A stretch of DNA of 64,000 nucleotides from Pseudomonas poae. Its GTDB lineage: Bacteria; Pseudomonadota; Gammaproteobacteria; Pseudomonadales; Pseudomonadaceae. The stretch's first letter is position 1. Each line of letters starts with the position of its first letter. The translations under genes were made by a program, and so were the position numbers. Shown here piece by piece: positions 25,706 through 35,005 of this stretch. The stretch spans positions 3,849,001 through 3,913,000 of the forward strand of contig CP110972.1 of assembly GCA_028869255.1 (NCBI GenBank), given 5' to 3'. The notes under the pieces are model-generated. The model did no database searches and was not told the DNA's origin. It was given only the letters and a program-made list of their open reading frames with translations.

Positions 25706-28357
25706 TCACGGCTCACCTTCCAGGCCAGGCTGCGTCGGCAACGGCAGGAACAAGCTGATGCAGGTGCCGCGCCCGTCGATGCCGTCAGCCACGCTGATAT
25801 GCCCACCGTGGGCGCCGACCATGCCCTGGCAGATCGCCAGGCCCAGGCCCGTGCCCTGCCCGCCCCGATCCCCGCGGGCAGCGGTGTAGAACATATCAAA
25901 AATCTTCGCACGCTCATCCTCGGGAATCCCGGGCCCCTCATCGGCCACAGCGAAAAACAGCTGGCTGTCCGTTACCCCGGCGCTCAGTTGCAAGCGCCCC
26001 TGGGGCGGTGAAAACCGCGCCGCATTTTCCAGCACGTTGACCAGGGCCTGTTCGATCAGCGCCGCGTGCACATACAGCAACGGCAACTGCGCCGGCACAT
26101 CGGTGTGCACCTGCAGCGGCGCCAGCACCGCACGCAAACGCCCGAGTGCGCTGCCGACGATATCCCCCGGCGACACCCAATCGCGCGCCAGTTTCAGGGC
26201 GCCGTGACCGAGGCGGGTCATGTCGAGCAAGTTCTGGATGTAACGGTCGAGGCGCTCGGCCTCATCACGGGTGCCTTCGAGCAACTCGCGGCGGTCCTCC
26301 AGGGGGATGGCCTCACCCAACGCCAGCAGGCTGTCGATACTGCCGCGCATGGACGTCAACGGTGTGCGCAAATCGTGGGACACCGAGGCCAGCAAGGCGC
26401 TGCGCAGTTGTTCGGTTTCGCCGTGCAGGCGCGCCGACTCCAGCTCCTGCGCCAGCTGTGCCCGCGCCAGGGCCTGGGCCAGCGGCTGGCTTAATGCAGT
26501 GAGCAAGCGGCGGCGTTGGCCGCTCAATTCCAGGCCCGGTTTCGCACTGACGCCGAGCAAGCCCAAGGGCCCCTCCTCACTCGACAGCGGCCACCACCAC
26601 CAGCGGCCGAACGGCAAGGTGCCGGTGCCCATGCCTGCCGGCTGGTCATGCTGCCAGGCCCAATCGGCGGCGGCGCGTTCCGCTTCGGTAAGGGTCAGCG
26701 GGCCGCCGGTCTCGACCTTCCAGCCGCCCTGGCCGTCGCGATTGACCAGGCACAGGTTCAAGTCGCTCCAGCCTTCCAGATGATGCGCCGCCGCGCTGAT
26801 GACCGCCTGACGATCAGTCGCGGCGGTGAGTTTGCGCGACAGATCGAGCAGCTCGCTGGTTTCCTCCTGGGTGTCGCGCAACGCCTGCAGCTGTCGGCGC
26901 TGGCGCGCAGCGAGGTTGCCGGTCAGCGCCGCCATCAGCAGGAAGAACAGCAGGGTCAACACATCCTCTTCGCGCTGGATGGCGAAGGAGAAATTCGGCG
27001 GAATAAACAGAAAATCGTAGGTCATGAACGACAGCGCGGCGCACACCAACGACGGGCCCAGGCTGCTACGCACCGCTACCAGCAACACGGCGGCGAGAAA
27101 CACCAATGAGATATTCGGCAGCGGCAACACGCTGGACACGCCCCAGGCCACGGCGGCAGCGACCACGGTGGCGAGCACGGCCAAGGCATAGTCGAACCAC
27201 ACCAGCCCGCGTACATCCGGCAGGCGTGGCGGTGCGGGAATGTCGTCGCTGTCGAGCACGTTGATTTCCAGGCCCCGTGCATTGCGCAACAAACGTGCGG
27301 CCAGGCCGCCACCGAACAAGCGACGGCGCCAGCGCATCCGCGACTGCCCCACCAACAACAGGCTGGCGCGGCGTTCGGCGGCGTGCTGGATCAGCGTCTT
27401 GGCCACCTCCCCCGCACGCAACAGCACCACCTCCCCGCCCAGGCGTTCGGCCAATTGCTGGGCATTTTGCAGGCGCAGGCGCGATTGTTCATCACGTGCA
27501 CGGCCGTTATCGATATGCACCAGGCTCCACGGCAAATGCCGGCGCTGGGCCACGCGGCTGGCATGTCGTACCAGCCGCTCGGCCTGCGCGTCGCCGTCCA
27601 CGCCCACCAGCAAGCGTCCACGCACCGCCGGGGCAGCCTGGCCGAGCTGGCGATAGCCTTGGGCCAAATCATCATCGACATGGGCGGCGGCGGTTTGCAT
27701 CGCAAGTTCGCGCAGCGCCATCAGGTTGGTCTGGGTGAAAAACGCATCGATGGCGGCACGGGCCTGTTCCGGCACATACACCTTGCCGTCGCGCAAACGC
27801 TCCAGCAGCTCGCGCGATGGCAGGTCAATCAGCAGCAGTTCGTCGGCCTCCTGCAGCACCCAGTCGGGCAGGGTTTCGCGCACCTGCACACCGGTGATGC
27901 CGCGCACCTGGTCGTTAAGGCTTTCGAGGTGCTGGACGTTGACCGTGGTGAACACATTGATGCCGGCGGCGAGCAGTTCCTGGATATCTTGCCAACGCTT
28001 TTCATGACGGCTGCCGGGCGCGTTGCTGTGGGCCAGCTCGTCCACCAGCACCAGCTTGGGCTTGGCGGCGAGCAGGCCGTCGAGGTCCATTTCTTCGAGC
28101 ATCACGCCACGGTACTCGCTGCGCAGCAAGGGTTGCTGCGGCAGGCCACTGAGCAGGGCTTCGGTCTCGGCGCGGCCATGGGTTTCGACCACGCCCGCAA
28201 GCAACCGCACGCCCTGGCGCAGCTGAGTGTGGGCGGCCTGGAGCATGGCGTAGGTCTTGCCCACGCCCGGCGCGGCGCCGAGGAAGACTTTGAGCCGACC
28301 CCGGCCGTCCCGGGGCAGATCGGCTAACAGGGCATCGGCGCGGCCGGAGTCGCTCAT
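25706..28357 (-). CDS. kdpD: Osmosensitive K+ sensor histidine kinase KdpD
   Basis: An 883-residue sensor that phosphorylates or dephosphorylates KdpE in response to K+ limitation. It has the N-terminal KdpD domain with Walker A GAAPGVGKT (about 28-36) and LVLVDELAHSN, a universal-stress-like domain (about 245-370), four transmembrane helices (about 390-490), a GAF region, then the kinase: SHDLRTPLTS with the phosphoacceptor His, N box NVLENAARF, and G boxes DEGPGIPEDE and GTGLGLAI. AAGGA lies ten bases before the ATG. It is separated from kdpC by a 127-base gap holding a REP doublet. Confidence 0.96.
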   Translation of the reverse strand: MSDSGRADALLADLPRDGRGRLKVFLGAAPGVGKTYAMLQAAHTQLRQGVRLLAGVVETHGRAETEALLSGLPQQPLLRSEYRGVMLEEMDLDGLLAAKPKLVLVDELAHSNAPGSRHEKRWQDIQELLAAGINVFTTVNVQHLESLNDQVRGITGVQVRETLPDWVLQEADELLLIDLPSRELLERLRDGKVYVPEQARAAIDAFFTQTNLMALRELAMQTAAAHVDDDLAQGYRQLGQAAPAVRGRLLVGVDGDAQAERLVRHASRVAQRRHLPWSLVHIDNGRARDEQSRLRLQNAQQLAERLGGEVVLLRAGEVAKTLIQHAAERRASLLLVGQSRMRWRRRLFGGGLAARLLRNARGLEINVLDSDDIPAPPRLPDVRGLVWFDYALAVLATVVAAAVAWGVSSVLPLPNISLVFLAAVLLVAVRSSLGPSLVCAALSFMTYDFLFIPPNFSFAIQREEDVLTLLFFLLMAALTGNLAARQRRQLQALRDTQEETSELLDLSRKLTAATDRQAVISAAAHHLEGWSDLNLCLVNRDGQGGWKVETGGPLTLTEAERAAADWAWQHDQPAGMGTGTLPFGRWWWWPLSSEEGPLGLLGVSAKPGLELSGQRRRLLTALSQPLAQALARAQLAQELESARLHGETEQLRSALLASVSHDLRTPLTSMRGSIDSLLALGEAIPLEDRRELLEGTRDEAERLDRYIQNLLDMTRLGHGALKLARDWVSPGDIVGSALGRLRAVLAPLQVHTDVPAQLPLLYVHAALIEQALVNVLENAARFSPPQGRLQLSAGVTDSQLFFAVADEGPGIPEDERAKIFDMFYTAARGDRGGQGTGLGLAICQGMVGAHGGHISVADGIDGRGTCISLFLPLPTQPGLEGEP

Positions 28358-28397
28358 GCGCGGGGGTTCCTTCAGGTATTTATATAGAGTCTTTCAG

Positions 28398-28476
28398 GCC
28401 GCCATCGCGGGCAAGCCCGTCTCCCACATTTGGAATGCAGTTCCCTGTGGGAGCCGGGCTTGCCCGCGATGGCGGC
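28398..28476. repeat. REP doublet between kdpC and kdpD
   Basis: Inverted REP units starting GCCGCCATCGCGGGCAAG and ending with its reverse complement, with TGTGGGAGCC facing inward. It lies inside the kdp cluster between cotranscribed genes and could attenuate or stabilise the message. Confidence 0.85.
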
Positions 28477-28484
28477 ACGGCTGC

Positions 28485-29030
28485 TTACAACTTTTCCAGG
28501 GCCATGTTCAGCGCCAGCACATTCACTACAGGCGGGCCCACCAGCGGGCTTTCGATATGCTCATCGAGCAAGCGCTGCAGGGTCGACACCGGCACATTCC
28601 GTGCCGCAGCCACTCGCGCCAGTTGATAGGCAATCGCCTGTGGTGGCAAGTGTGGATCAAGACCGCTGCCAGAGGTAGTCAGCGAGGCCAACGGCACGGG
28701 TCCCTGGCCTGGCACGAGTTGTTTGTTCGCATCATCAAAAATGCGTGTGGCCAACGCCGGGTTGCTGGGGCCCAGGTTGCTGGCGCTGCTGGACACCGTC
28801 GCAAAAGCGCCGGCCGAGGGGCGCGAATGGAACCAGCTGTCACCGGTAAAGTCCTGGGCGATCAAACTGGAGCCGCGCACTTTGCCGCCGGCATCGCGCA
28901 CCAGGCTGCCATTGGCCTGGTCCGGGAACGCAACCTGGGCGACACCGGTCACCACCAGCGGGTAGGCGACGCCGGTAATCAGGGTCATGAGTACCAACAG
29001 GCTCAGGGCCGGGCGGATCATGTTGGACAT
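28485..29030 (-). CDS. kdpC: K+-transporting ATPase subunit KdpC
   Basis: Single-span periplasmic subunit of the Kdp complex, 181 residues. One N-terminal helix (about 8-28) is followed by the conserved [22 protein letters not shown] and [24 protein letters not shown] lies seven bases before the ATG. It follows kdpB by 64 bases in the kdpFABC operon and is needed for complex assembly and ATP binding. Confidence 0.95.
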   Translation of the reverse strand: MSNMIRPALSLLVLMTLITGVAYPLVVTGVAQVAFPDQANGSLVRDAGGKVRGSSLIAQDFTGDSWFHSRPSAGAFATVSSSASNLGPSNPALATRIFDDANKQLVPGQGPVPLASLTTSGSGLDPHLPPQAIAYQLARVAAARNVPVSTLQRLLDEHIESPLVGPPVVNVLALNMALEKL

Positions 29031-29094
29031 TTCGGATTCCTCAATTCAGTCATTGCAACCTGTGGACACCCGTTGGGTGTCCACAGGAGTCAGG

Positions 29095-31152
29095 TCAAAC
29101 CAGGTGCAGCGCGGTCAGCAGCATGTCGATCGCCTTGATGCCCACGAATGGCACCAGAATCCCGCCCAGCCCGTAGATCAGCAGGTTGCGCCGCAGCAAC
29201 GCCGCCGCACTCGCCGCCTGTACGCGCACACCGCGCAGCGCCAACGGGATCAGCACCACGATGATCAGCGCGTTAAACACAATGGCCGAGAGGATCGCGC
29301 TCTGCGGGCTCTGCAGGTGCATCACGTTGAGCACCCCCAGTTGCGGGTAGATCGAGGCGAACAGCGCCGGCAGGATCGCGAAGTATTTGGCCACGTCGTT
29401 GGCGATGGAAAACGTGGTCAATGCGCCGCGGGTCACCAGCAGTTCCTTGCCGATCTGCACCACGTCCAGCAGCTTGGTCGGGTCGCTGTCGAGGTCGACC
29501 ATGTTGGCGGCTTCACGCGCCGCCTGGGTGCCGTCGTTCATCGCCATGCCGACGTCCGCCTGGGCCAGGGCCGGGGCATCGTTGGCGCCGTCGCCGCACA
29601 TCGCGACCAGACGGCCGTCGTTCTGCTCATGCCGGATACGCGCGAGTTTTTTCTCTGGCGTGGCCTCGGCCAGCACGTCATCCACACCCGCTTCGGCGGC
29701 AATCGCGGCGGCGGTCAGCGGGTTGTCGCCGGTGACCATCACGGTACGAATCCCGAGCTTGCGCAGCTCGGCGAAACGCTCGCGGATGCCCGGTTTGACC
29801 ACGTCTTTGAGGTGGATCGCACCCAGCAATTTGCCATCGGCACACACCAGCAAAGGTGTGCCGCCGCTCTGGGCGATCTTGTCGATTTCCCGCGACAACG
29901 CAGGTGCAAGGTCGCGACGTTGTTGACCGATAAACGCCAGCAGCGAGTCCACCGCGCCTTTACGGAAGACGCGGCCCTGGTAGTCGACCCCGGACAAACG
30001 GGTTTCAGCACTGAACGGCACGGCGGTCAGCTCATCCAGCGACGGCTCGGCCTGGGGATGCAGGGCGCGCAGGTATTCGACGATGGATTTGCCTTCGGCC
30101 GTGTCGTCCGCCAGCGACGCCAGCAGCGCGCCTTCGGCGAGGTCCCGGCCGCTGACGCCAGGTGCCGCGACCACCGCCGAGCACCGGCGGTTACCAAAGG
30201 TGATGGTGCCGGTTTTGTCCAGCAGCAACACGTGCACATCGCCTGCAGCCTCCACGGCACGGCCGGATTTGGCGATCACGTTGAGGCGCACCAGGCGGTC
30301 CATGCCGGCGATGCCGATGGCCGACAACAAGCCGCCGATGGTCGTAGGAATCAGCGTCACCAGCAGTGCGACCAGAAACACCAGCGGCAAGCTGCCATTG
30401 GCGAAGTGCGCAAACGGCTGCAGGGTCACCACCACCAGCAGGAAGATCAGGGTCAGGCCGATCAGCAGGATATCCAGCGCGACTTCGTTGGGGGTTTTCT
30501 GGCGTTTGGCGCCTTCTACCAGGGCGATCATGCGGTCCAACGTGGACTCGCCGGGGTTGACGGTGATGCGGATCAGCAGCCAGTCCGACACCAGGCGTGT
30601 GTTGCCGGTGACGGCTGAGCGGTCGCCGCCGGATTCGCGGATCACCGGCGCGGATTCGCCGGTGATCGCCGCTTCGTTGACCGCCGCGATGCCTTCGATG
30701 ACTTCGCCGTCACCCGGGATCATCTCCCCGGCGGCGACACGCACCACATCACCTTTGCGCAGGCTGGTGGCCGGTATGACTTTAAAACTGCCGTCGGCCT
30801 CCTTGCGGCGTGCGCTAAGGCCCTCACTGCCGGCCTTGAGGCTGTCGGCACGAGCCTTGCCGCGCCCTTCAGCCAAGGCTTCGGCGAAGTTGGCGAACAG
30901 CACGGTGAACCACAGCCACACGGCGATTTGCACGGCGACAAAAGTCGGCACGGCGGTGTCGGGCACAAAGCACAGCACGGTGGTGAGGATGGCGGTCAGC
31001 TCGACCACCAGCATCACCGGCGAGCGTTGCAGCTGGCGCGGGTCCAGCTTGACGAACGCTTGGACCAGCGCCGGGCGCCACAGGGCGGAGATCGCGGTTT
31101 TTGGCGGTTCCTGGGTGGTCACCGGAGCCGCGTTTTTTGCAGGCATATTCAT
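29095..31152 (-). CDS. kdpB: K+-transporting P-type ATPase subunit KdpB
   Basis: Catalytic P-type ATPase subunit, 685 residues. Landmarks are TGESAPV (actuator), phosphorylated Asp in [18 protein letters not shown] (nucleotide site), [18 protein letters not shown] and [18 protein letters not shown]. Membrane helices lie near 35-85, 230-290 and the C terminus. The ATG at 31152 is preferred because GGGG is eight bases upstream; an ATG at 31158 would add two residues but sits only two bases from that site. It follows kdpA closely (15 bases). Confidence 0.96.
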   Translation of the reverse strand: MNMPAKNAAPVTTQEPPKTAISALWRPALVQAFVKLDPRQLQRSPVMLVVELTAILTTVLCFVPDTAVPTFVAVQIAVWLWFTVLFANFAEALAEGRGKARADSLKAGSEGLSARRKEADGSFKVIPATSLRKGDVVRVAAGEMIPGDGEVIEGIAAVNEAAITGESAPVIRESGGDRSAVTGNTRLVSDWLLIRITVNPGESTLDRMIALVEGAKRQKTPNEVALDILLIGLTLIFLLVVVTLQPFAHFANGSLPLVFLVALLVTLIPTTIGGLLSAIGIAGMDRLVRLNVIAKSGRAVEAAGDVHVLLLDKTGTITFGNRRCSAVVAAPGVSGRDLAEGALLASLADDTAEGKSIVEYLRALHPQAEPSLDELTAVPFSAETRLSGVDYQGRVFRKGAVDSLLAFIGQQRRDLAPALSREIDKIAQSGGTPLLVCADGKLLGAIHLKDVVKPGIRERFAELRKLGIRTVMVTGDNPLTAAAIAAEAGVDDVLAEATPEKKLARIRHEQNDGRLVAMCGDGANDAPALAQADVGMAMNDGTQAAREAANMVDLDSDPTKLLDVVQIGKELLVTRGALTTFSIANDVAKYFAILPALFASIYPQLGVLNVMHLQSPQSAILSAIVFNALIIVVLIPLALRGVRVQAASAAALLRRNLLIYGLGGILVPFVGIKAIDMLLTALHLV

Positions 31153-31167
31153 TTTCATATCCCCTTT

Positions 31168-32862
31168 TTAGAAGCCCATGCTCAAGTGTTCAGCGATGGG
31201 GCCTAACGCCAGCGTTGGTAGGAAAGTCAGGCCGCCCACCAGCAAAATGGTCACGGTCAACAGGGTCACGAACAGCGGGCCATGGGTCGGGAAGCTGTTC
31301 TGGCCAATCGGTGCGGTCTTCTTCATTGCCAGGCTGCCGGCCAGGGCCAGTACCGGGAGGATGTAGCCGAAGCGGCCGATCAACATGCCCAGGCCCAGCA
31401 TCAGGTTGTGGAACGGCGTGTTGGCGCTGAAGCCGCCGAACGCCGAGCCGTTGTTGGCGCTGGCCGAGGTATACGCATAGAGCAACTGGCTGAAACCGTG
31501 TGCGCCAGGGTTACTGATGGCGCCGGCCGGGCCAGGCAGGCTTGCGGCGATGGCACCGAGGACCAGCACGCCAACGGGCATCACCAGCAGGGTTACCACC
31601 AGCAATTGCACTTCCTTGGCCTGCAGCTTTTTGCCCAGGTATTCCGGGGTGCGGCCGATCATCAGGCCGGCGAGGAACACGGCGATCAACACGTTCAGCA
31701 ACATGCCGTACATACCGGCGCCGACGCCGCCGAAGATCACTTCGCCGACCATCATGTTGACCAGCGCCACCATTCCGCTGAGCGGGTTGAGGCTGTCCTG
31801 CATGCCATTCACCGAGCCGTTGGACGCCGCCGTGGTGGTCACCGACCACAGCACCGTACCGGTGGTGCCGAAGCGCGCCTCCTTGCCTTCCAGCGGAGCG
31901 GTCTGCTCTACGGCCGGGTTGTTCAGGGTCGGGTTGGGCTGGTATTCGGCCCACAGCGAGGTCGCGCCGCCGATCAGGAACAGCGCCAACATGCAGCCGA
32001 GGATCGCTCGGCTCTGGCGCAGGTCTTTCACGTAGTGGCCAAAGGTAAACACCAGCGCCACCGGGATCAGAATGATCGCCGCCAGTTCGAACAGGTTGGC
32101 CCACGCGGTCGGGTCTTCAAACGGGTGCGCCGAGTTGACGCCGAAGAAGCCGCCGCCGTTGGTGCCCAATTGCTTGATCGCAATCTGGCTGGCCGCCGGG
32201 CCCAGCGGGATCACCTGATCCACACCCTGCAGGGTCACCGCATTCACATAATGCGCGAAGGTTTGCGGCACGCCCTGCCACACCAGGAACAGCGCCAGCA
32301 CCAGGCACATCGGCAGCAGGCCGTAGAGGGTGGCGCGGGTCATATCGACCCAGAAGTTACCCAATGTCTTGGTGGATTTGCGACCGATCCCACGGCAAAG
32401 CGCGACCAGGACTGCAAGGCCGGTGGCCGCACTGACGAAGTTCTGCACGGTCAGGCCCGCCATCTGGCTGAGGTAGCTCAGGGACGCCTCGCCGCTGTAG
32501 GACTGCCAGTTGGTATTGGTCATGAAACTGACCGCAGTGTTGAAGGCCAGGGTCCATTCCTGGCCCGGCAATTTCTGCGGGTTCAGTGGGAGATAGTCCT
32601 GGAACAACAGGATCGCGAACAACAACACAAAACCCGCGAGGTTGAAGGCGAGCAAGGCCAGCATGTATTTCTGCCAGCTCTGCTCTTCCTGCGCGTCGAC
32701 ACCGGAGAGGCGATAACAGGCATTTTCGACCGGCCCCAGTACCGGGCTGAGCCAGGTGCGCTGGCCCTCCATTACCTTGTAGTAGAACCGCCCGAGGAAC
32801 GGCGCCGGCACCAGCACCACGGCAAAGAAGGCGATGATCAGCCAATAGTCATAACTGTGCAT
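31168..32862 (-). CDS. kdpA: K+-transporting ATPase subunit KdpA
   Basis: K+-binding channel-like subunit related to Trk/Ktr proteins, 564 residues with about ten helices. Selectivity-filter regions are visible as TNTNWQSYSGE, GTNGGGFFGVNSAHPFEDP, NMMVGEVIFGGVGAGMYG and TSASANNGSAFGG, one in each repeat. AGGAG lies seven bases before the ATG. It works with KdpB in the inner membrane. The nine-base gap to kdpF indicates one transcript. Confidence 0.97.
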   Translation of the reverse strand: MHSYDYWLIIAFFAVVLVPAPFLGRFYYKVMEGQRTWLSPVLGPVENACYRLSGVDAQEEQSWQKYMLALLAFNLAGFVLLFAILLFQDYLPLNPQKLPGQEWTLAFNTAVSFMTNTNWQSYSGEASLSYLSQMAGLTVQNFVSAATGLAVLVALCRGIGRKSTKTLGNFWVDMTRATLYGLLPMCLVLALFLVWQGVPQTFAHYVNAVTLQGVDQVIPLGPAASQIAIKQLGTNGGGFFGVNSAHPFEDPTAWANLFELAAIILIPVALVFTFGHYVKDLRQSRAILGCMLALFLIGGATSLWAEYQPNPTLNNPAVEQTAPLEGKEARFGTTGTVLWSVTTTAASNGSVNGMQDSLNPLSGMVALVNMMVGEVIFGGVGAGMYGMLLNVLIAVFLAGLMIGRTPEYLGKKLQAKEVQLLVVTLLVMPVGVLVLGAIAASLPGPAGAISNPGAHGFSQLLYAYTSASANNGSAFGGFSANTPFHNLMLGLGMLIGRFGYILPVLALAGSLAMKKTAPIGQNSFPTHGPLFVTLLTVTILLVGGLTFLPTLALGPIAEHLSMGF

Positions 32863-32871
32863 AGCCTGCTC

Positions 32872-32961
32872 CTAGTTCCGATCCGCGCGTAACAGCGCAA
32901 CCAGCAGATAAATGAACAGCGCCACGGCCAATAGCAGTGACACCCCGTCCAGAACACTCAT
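32872..32961 (-). CDS. kdpF: Kdp complex small subunit KdpF
   Basis: A 29-residue single-helix peptide (MSVLDGVSLLLAVALFIYL then LVALLRADRN) immediately upstream of kdpA. GGAG lies about eight bases before the ATG at 32961. It matches KdpF in size, helix and basic C terminus; the peptide stabilises the Kdp complex. It is the first gene of the operon. Confidence 0.92.
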   Translation of the reverse strand: MSVLDGVSLLLAVALFIYLLVALLRADRN

Positions 32962-33017
32962 GGAAGTCTCTCCGTTTAGCGGCGAGTGCCGCGTGTGGGG
33001 CAATTGTCGGCAGGAGT

Positions 33018-33069
33018 GGCGTAAAGGAACGAGAGCGAGGCGGTGGGTGGGGCGTAAAGACGGCGTAAA
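33018..33069 (-). promoter_or_regulatory. Three phased TTTACGCC boxes, candidate KdpE sites
   Basis: On the minus strand TTTACGCC occurs at 33062-33069, 33051-33058 and 33018-33025. The first two are offset by 11 bases and the third by 33, so all are on one helical face. Tandem direct repeats one turn apart are typical of OmpR-family regulators such as KdpE. The nearest box is 57 bases before the kdpF start. The core promoter itself was not identified. Confidence 0.6.
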
Positions 33070-33121
33070 GAGTGGGTTTATGCGGGGTTTACAGGGGGAT
33101 TTATAGAGGCTGGGAGCGGGC

Positions 33122-33187
33122 CATCGCGGGCAAGCCCGGCTCCCACAGTGACTGCATTCCAGTGTGGGAGTGGGCTTGCCCGCGATG
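33122..33187. repeat. REP doublet between kdpF and the permease gene
   Basis: Inverted REP units CATCGCGGGCAAGCCCGGC with TCCCACA and the partner TGTGGGAGTGGGCTTGCC, with a 17-base spacer, in the divergent gap upstream of both kdpF and the permease. Confidence 0.85.
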
Positions 33188-33297
33188 ACGGCAGTTCGAA
33201 CATCACCGCACTTATCTGGTGCAACAAGAGAAAACTTCAAACGCCAAACCGTCCCGTCGGCGACAGTTGCGCAGCTTTACGACACGGTTCTCAGGAG

Positions 33298-33313
33298 TGG
33301 CATGCCCGCTGCA
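33298..33313 (+). promoter_or_regulatory. Candidate sigma-54 promoter of the permease gene
   Basis: TGGCATGCCCGCTGCA matches the RpoN consensus TGGCACG-N4-TTGCA with the strict GG-N10-GC spacing. The expected transcription start is near 33324, about 30 bases before the ATG at 33355. RpoN control with an enhancer-binding activator is known for ethanolamine catabolism genes in pseudomonads. No activator gene is adjacent. Confidence 0.65.
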
Positions 33314-33354
33314 ACACCTTGAATCATTCCAAACGGTTCAGGGAGAGCAACACA

Positions 33355-34719
33355 ATGAACACACAACTCAAACCCACCTTGGGCACCCTGCATTTGTGGG
33401 GTATTGCGGTCGGGCTGGTGATTTCCGGCGAATACTTCGGCTGGAGCTATGGCTGGGGCGTAGCCGGCACCTTGGGCTTTCTGGTGACCTCGTTGATGGT
33501 CGCCGCGATGTACACCTGCTTTATCTTCAGTTTCACCGAGCTGACTACCGCGATTCCTCACGCAGGCGGACCATTTGCCTACAGCCGTCGCGCCTTTGGT
33601 GAGAAAGGCGGCTTGATCGCCGGCCTCGCGACCCTGATCGAATTCGTGTTTGCGCCCCCCGCCATTGCTTTGGCCATCGGTGCCTATCTCAATGTGCAGT
33701 TTCCGGCACTGGACCCCAAGCACGCGGCCGTCGGTGCCTACATTGTGTTTATGGGCCTGAACATTCTCGGCGTAAAACTCGCCGCCACCTTCGAGCTGGT
33801 GGTGTGCGTGCTCGCCGTCGCGGAACTGCTGGTATTCATGGGCGTGGTCGCCCCCGCCTTCAGCTTCAGCAACTTCGCCCTGAATGGCTGGGCCGGTTCC
33901 GACACCTTCGGCGCGCCGGCAATTGCCGGGATGTTTGCGGCGATTCCGTTTGCCATCTGGTTCTTCCTCGCCATCGAAGGCGCCGCCATGGCGGCCGAGG
34001 AAGCGAAAGATCCGAAGCGCACCATTCCAAAAGCCTACATCAGCGGCATCCTGACCCTGGTGATCCTGGCCATGGGCGTAATGTTCTTCGCCGGCGGCGT
34101 GGGCGACTGGCGCACCCTGTCGAACATCAACGACCCACTGCCACAGGCGATGAAAACCGTGGTGGGCGACAGCTCCGGCTGGCTGCACATGCTGGTGTGG
34201 ATTGGCCTGTTCGGCCTGGTGGCGAGCTTCCACGGGATTATCCTTGGTTACTCGCGCCAATTCTTCGCCCTGGCCCGCGCCGGTTACCTGCCATCTTTCC
34301 TTGCCAAATTGTCGCGTTTTCAGACACCGCACCGGGCAATCATCGCCGGTGGTGTGGTCGGCATCGCGGCGATCTACAGCGACGGTTTGATCAACCTGGG
34401 CGGCATGACGCTGACCGCAGCGATGATCACCATGGCAGTGTTCGGCGCGATCGTGATGTACATCATGAGCATGCTCAGCCTGTTCAAGCTGCGTAAGACC
34501 GAACCGCTGCTGGAGCGCACGTTCCGCGCACCGGGTTACCCGATCGTGCCGGGCATCGCGCTGGTGCTGGCGGTGGTATGCCTGGTGGCCATGGCCTGGT
34601 TCAACGCGCTGATCGGGCTGATCTTCCTCGGCTTTATGGCGGTGGGTTTCATCTACTTCCAGATGACCGCGCAAGACCGTGCCGATGCGCCAGCGGATGC
34701 GATGTTGACCGGGCTCTGA
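33355..34719 (+). CDS. eat: Ethanolamine permease (APC family)
   Basis: A 454-residue, twelve-helix APC-superfamily transporter. LHLWGIAVGLVISGEYFGWSYGWG at the N terminus, GGPFAYSRRAFG, and EGAAMAAEEAKDPKRTIP after the central helices match the ethanolamine permease (Eat) group. The start at 33355 has GGAG nine bases upstream; the same frame is open further back but through the REP repeat. The usual eutBC ammonia-lyase genes are not next to it here, and the neighbour is a DUF1989 gene, so a related amino alcohol or amino acid cannot be excluded as substrate. Confidence 0.85.
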   Translation: MNTQLKPTLGTLHLWGIAVGLVISGEYFGWSYGWGVAGTLGFLVTSLMVAAMYTCFIFSFTELTTAIPHAGGPFAYSRRAFGEKGGLIAGLATLIEFVFAPPAIALAIGAYLNVQFPALDPKHAAVGAYIVFMGLNILGVKLAATFELVVCVLAVAELLVFMGVVAPAFSFSNFALNGWAGSDTFGAPAIAGMFAAIPFAIWFFLAIEGAAMAAEEAKDPKRTIPKAYISGILTLVILAMGVMFFAGGVGDWRTLSNINDPLPQAMKTVVGDSSGWLHMLVWIGLFGLVASFHGIILGYSRQFFALARAGYLPSFLAKLSRFQTPHRAIIAGGVVGIAAIYSDGLINLGGMTLTAAMITMAVFGAIVMYIMSMLSLFKLRKTEPLLERTFRAPGYPIVPGIALVLAVVCLVAMAWFNALIGLIFLGFMAVGFIYFQMTAQDRADAPADAMLTGL

Positions 34720-34785
34720 TCCACTGGAGGCAGAACGGGCCTACACTGAACTAGTAAGAAAGCCCGTCACTCAAAGCAGTTATTC

Positions 34786-34807
34786 CCGTGGGAAAATTCT
34801 CCCACGG
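34786..34807 (+). other. Stem-loop between permease and DUF2897 gene
   Basis: An eight-base perfect stem (CCGTGGGA and TCCCACGG, six-base loop) lies 66 bases after the permease stop and 23 bases before the next ATG. There is no T tract, so it may be a weak terminator or a leader structure. Confidence 0.5.
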
Positions 34808-34830
34808 CAATCTGCCTCAAGGAGAGCCTT

Positions 34831-34998
34831 ATGCCGTGGTATGCATGGTTGATTTTAGTGGTCGCCATCGGGTCGATCGTCGGTGGCCTGATGATGCTGC
34901 GTGACAGCGCCAACAAGGTGGAACTCACCGACGAACAACGCAAGCGCGTGGCCGAGCGCAACGCCCAGGCGGATGCCAAGGACGCTCAGGATCGCTGA
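34831..34998 (+). CDS. DUF2897 family small membrane protein
   Basis: A 55-residue protein with AAGGAG about eight bases before its ATG. One N-terminal helix (YAWLILVVAIGSIVGGLMML) is followed by a charged cytoplasmic tail (DEQRKRVAERNAQADAKDAQDR). The motif MPWYAWLI and overall form match the DUF2897 family of pseudomonads. Function unknown. Confidence 0.88.
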   Translation: MPWYAWLILVVAIGSIVGGLMMLRDSANKVELTDEQRKRVAERNAQADAKDAQDR

Positions 34999-35005
34999 AG
35001 CCGGT

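Noticed and set aside
31282..32892. Long frames opposite kdpA and kdpB
   Set aside because: His/Gln/Arg-rich antisense translations with no recognisable motif, fully explained by the kdp genes.
32975..33003. A TTGCCC-N17-GCTAAA promoter before kdpF
   Set aside because: Its start point would fall inside or after the kdpF ribosome binding site, so it cannot drive kdpF translation.
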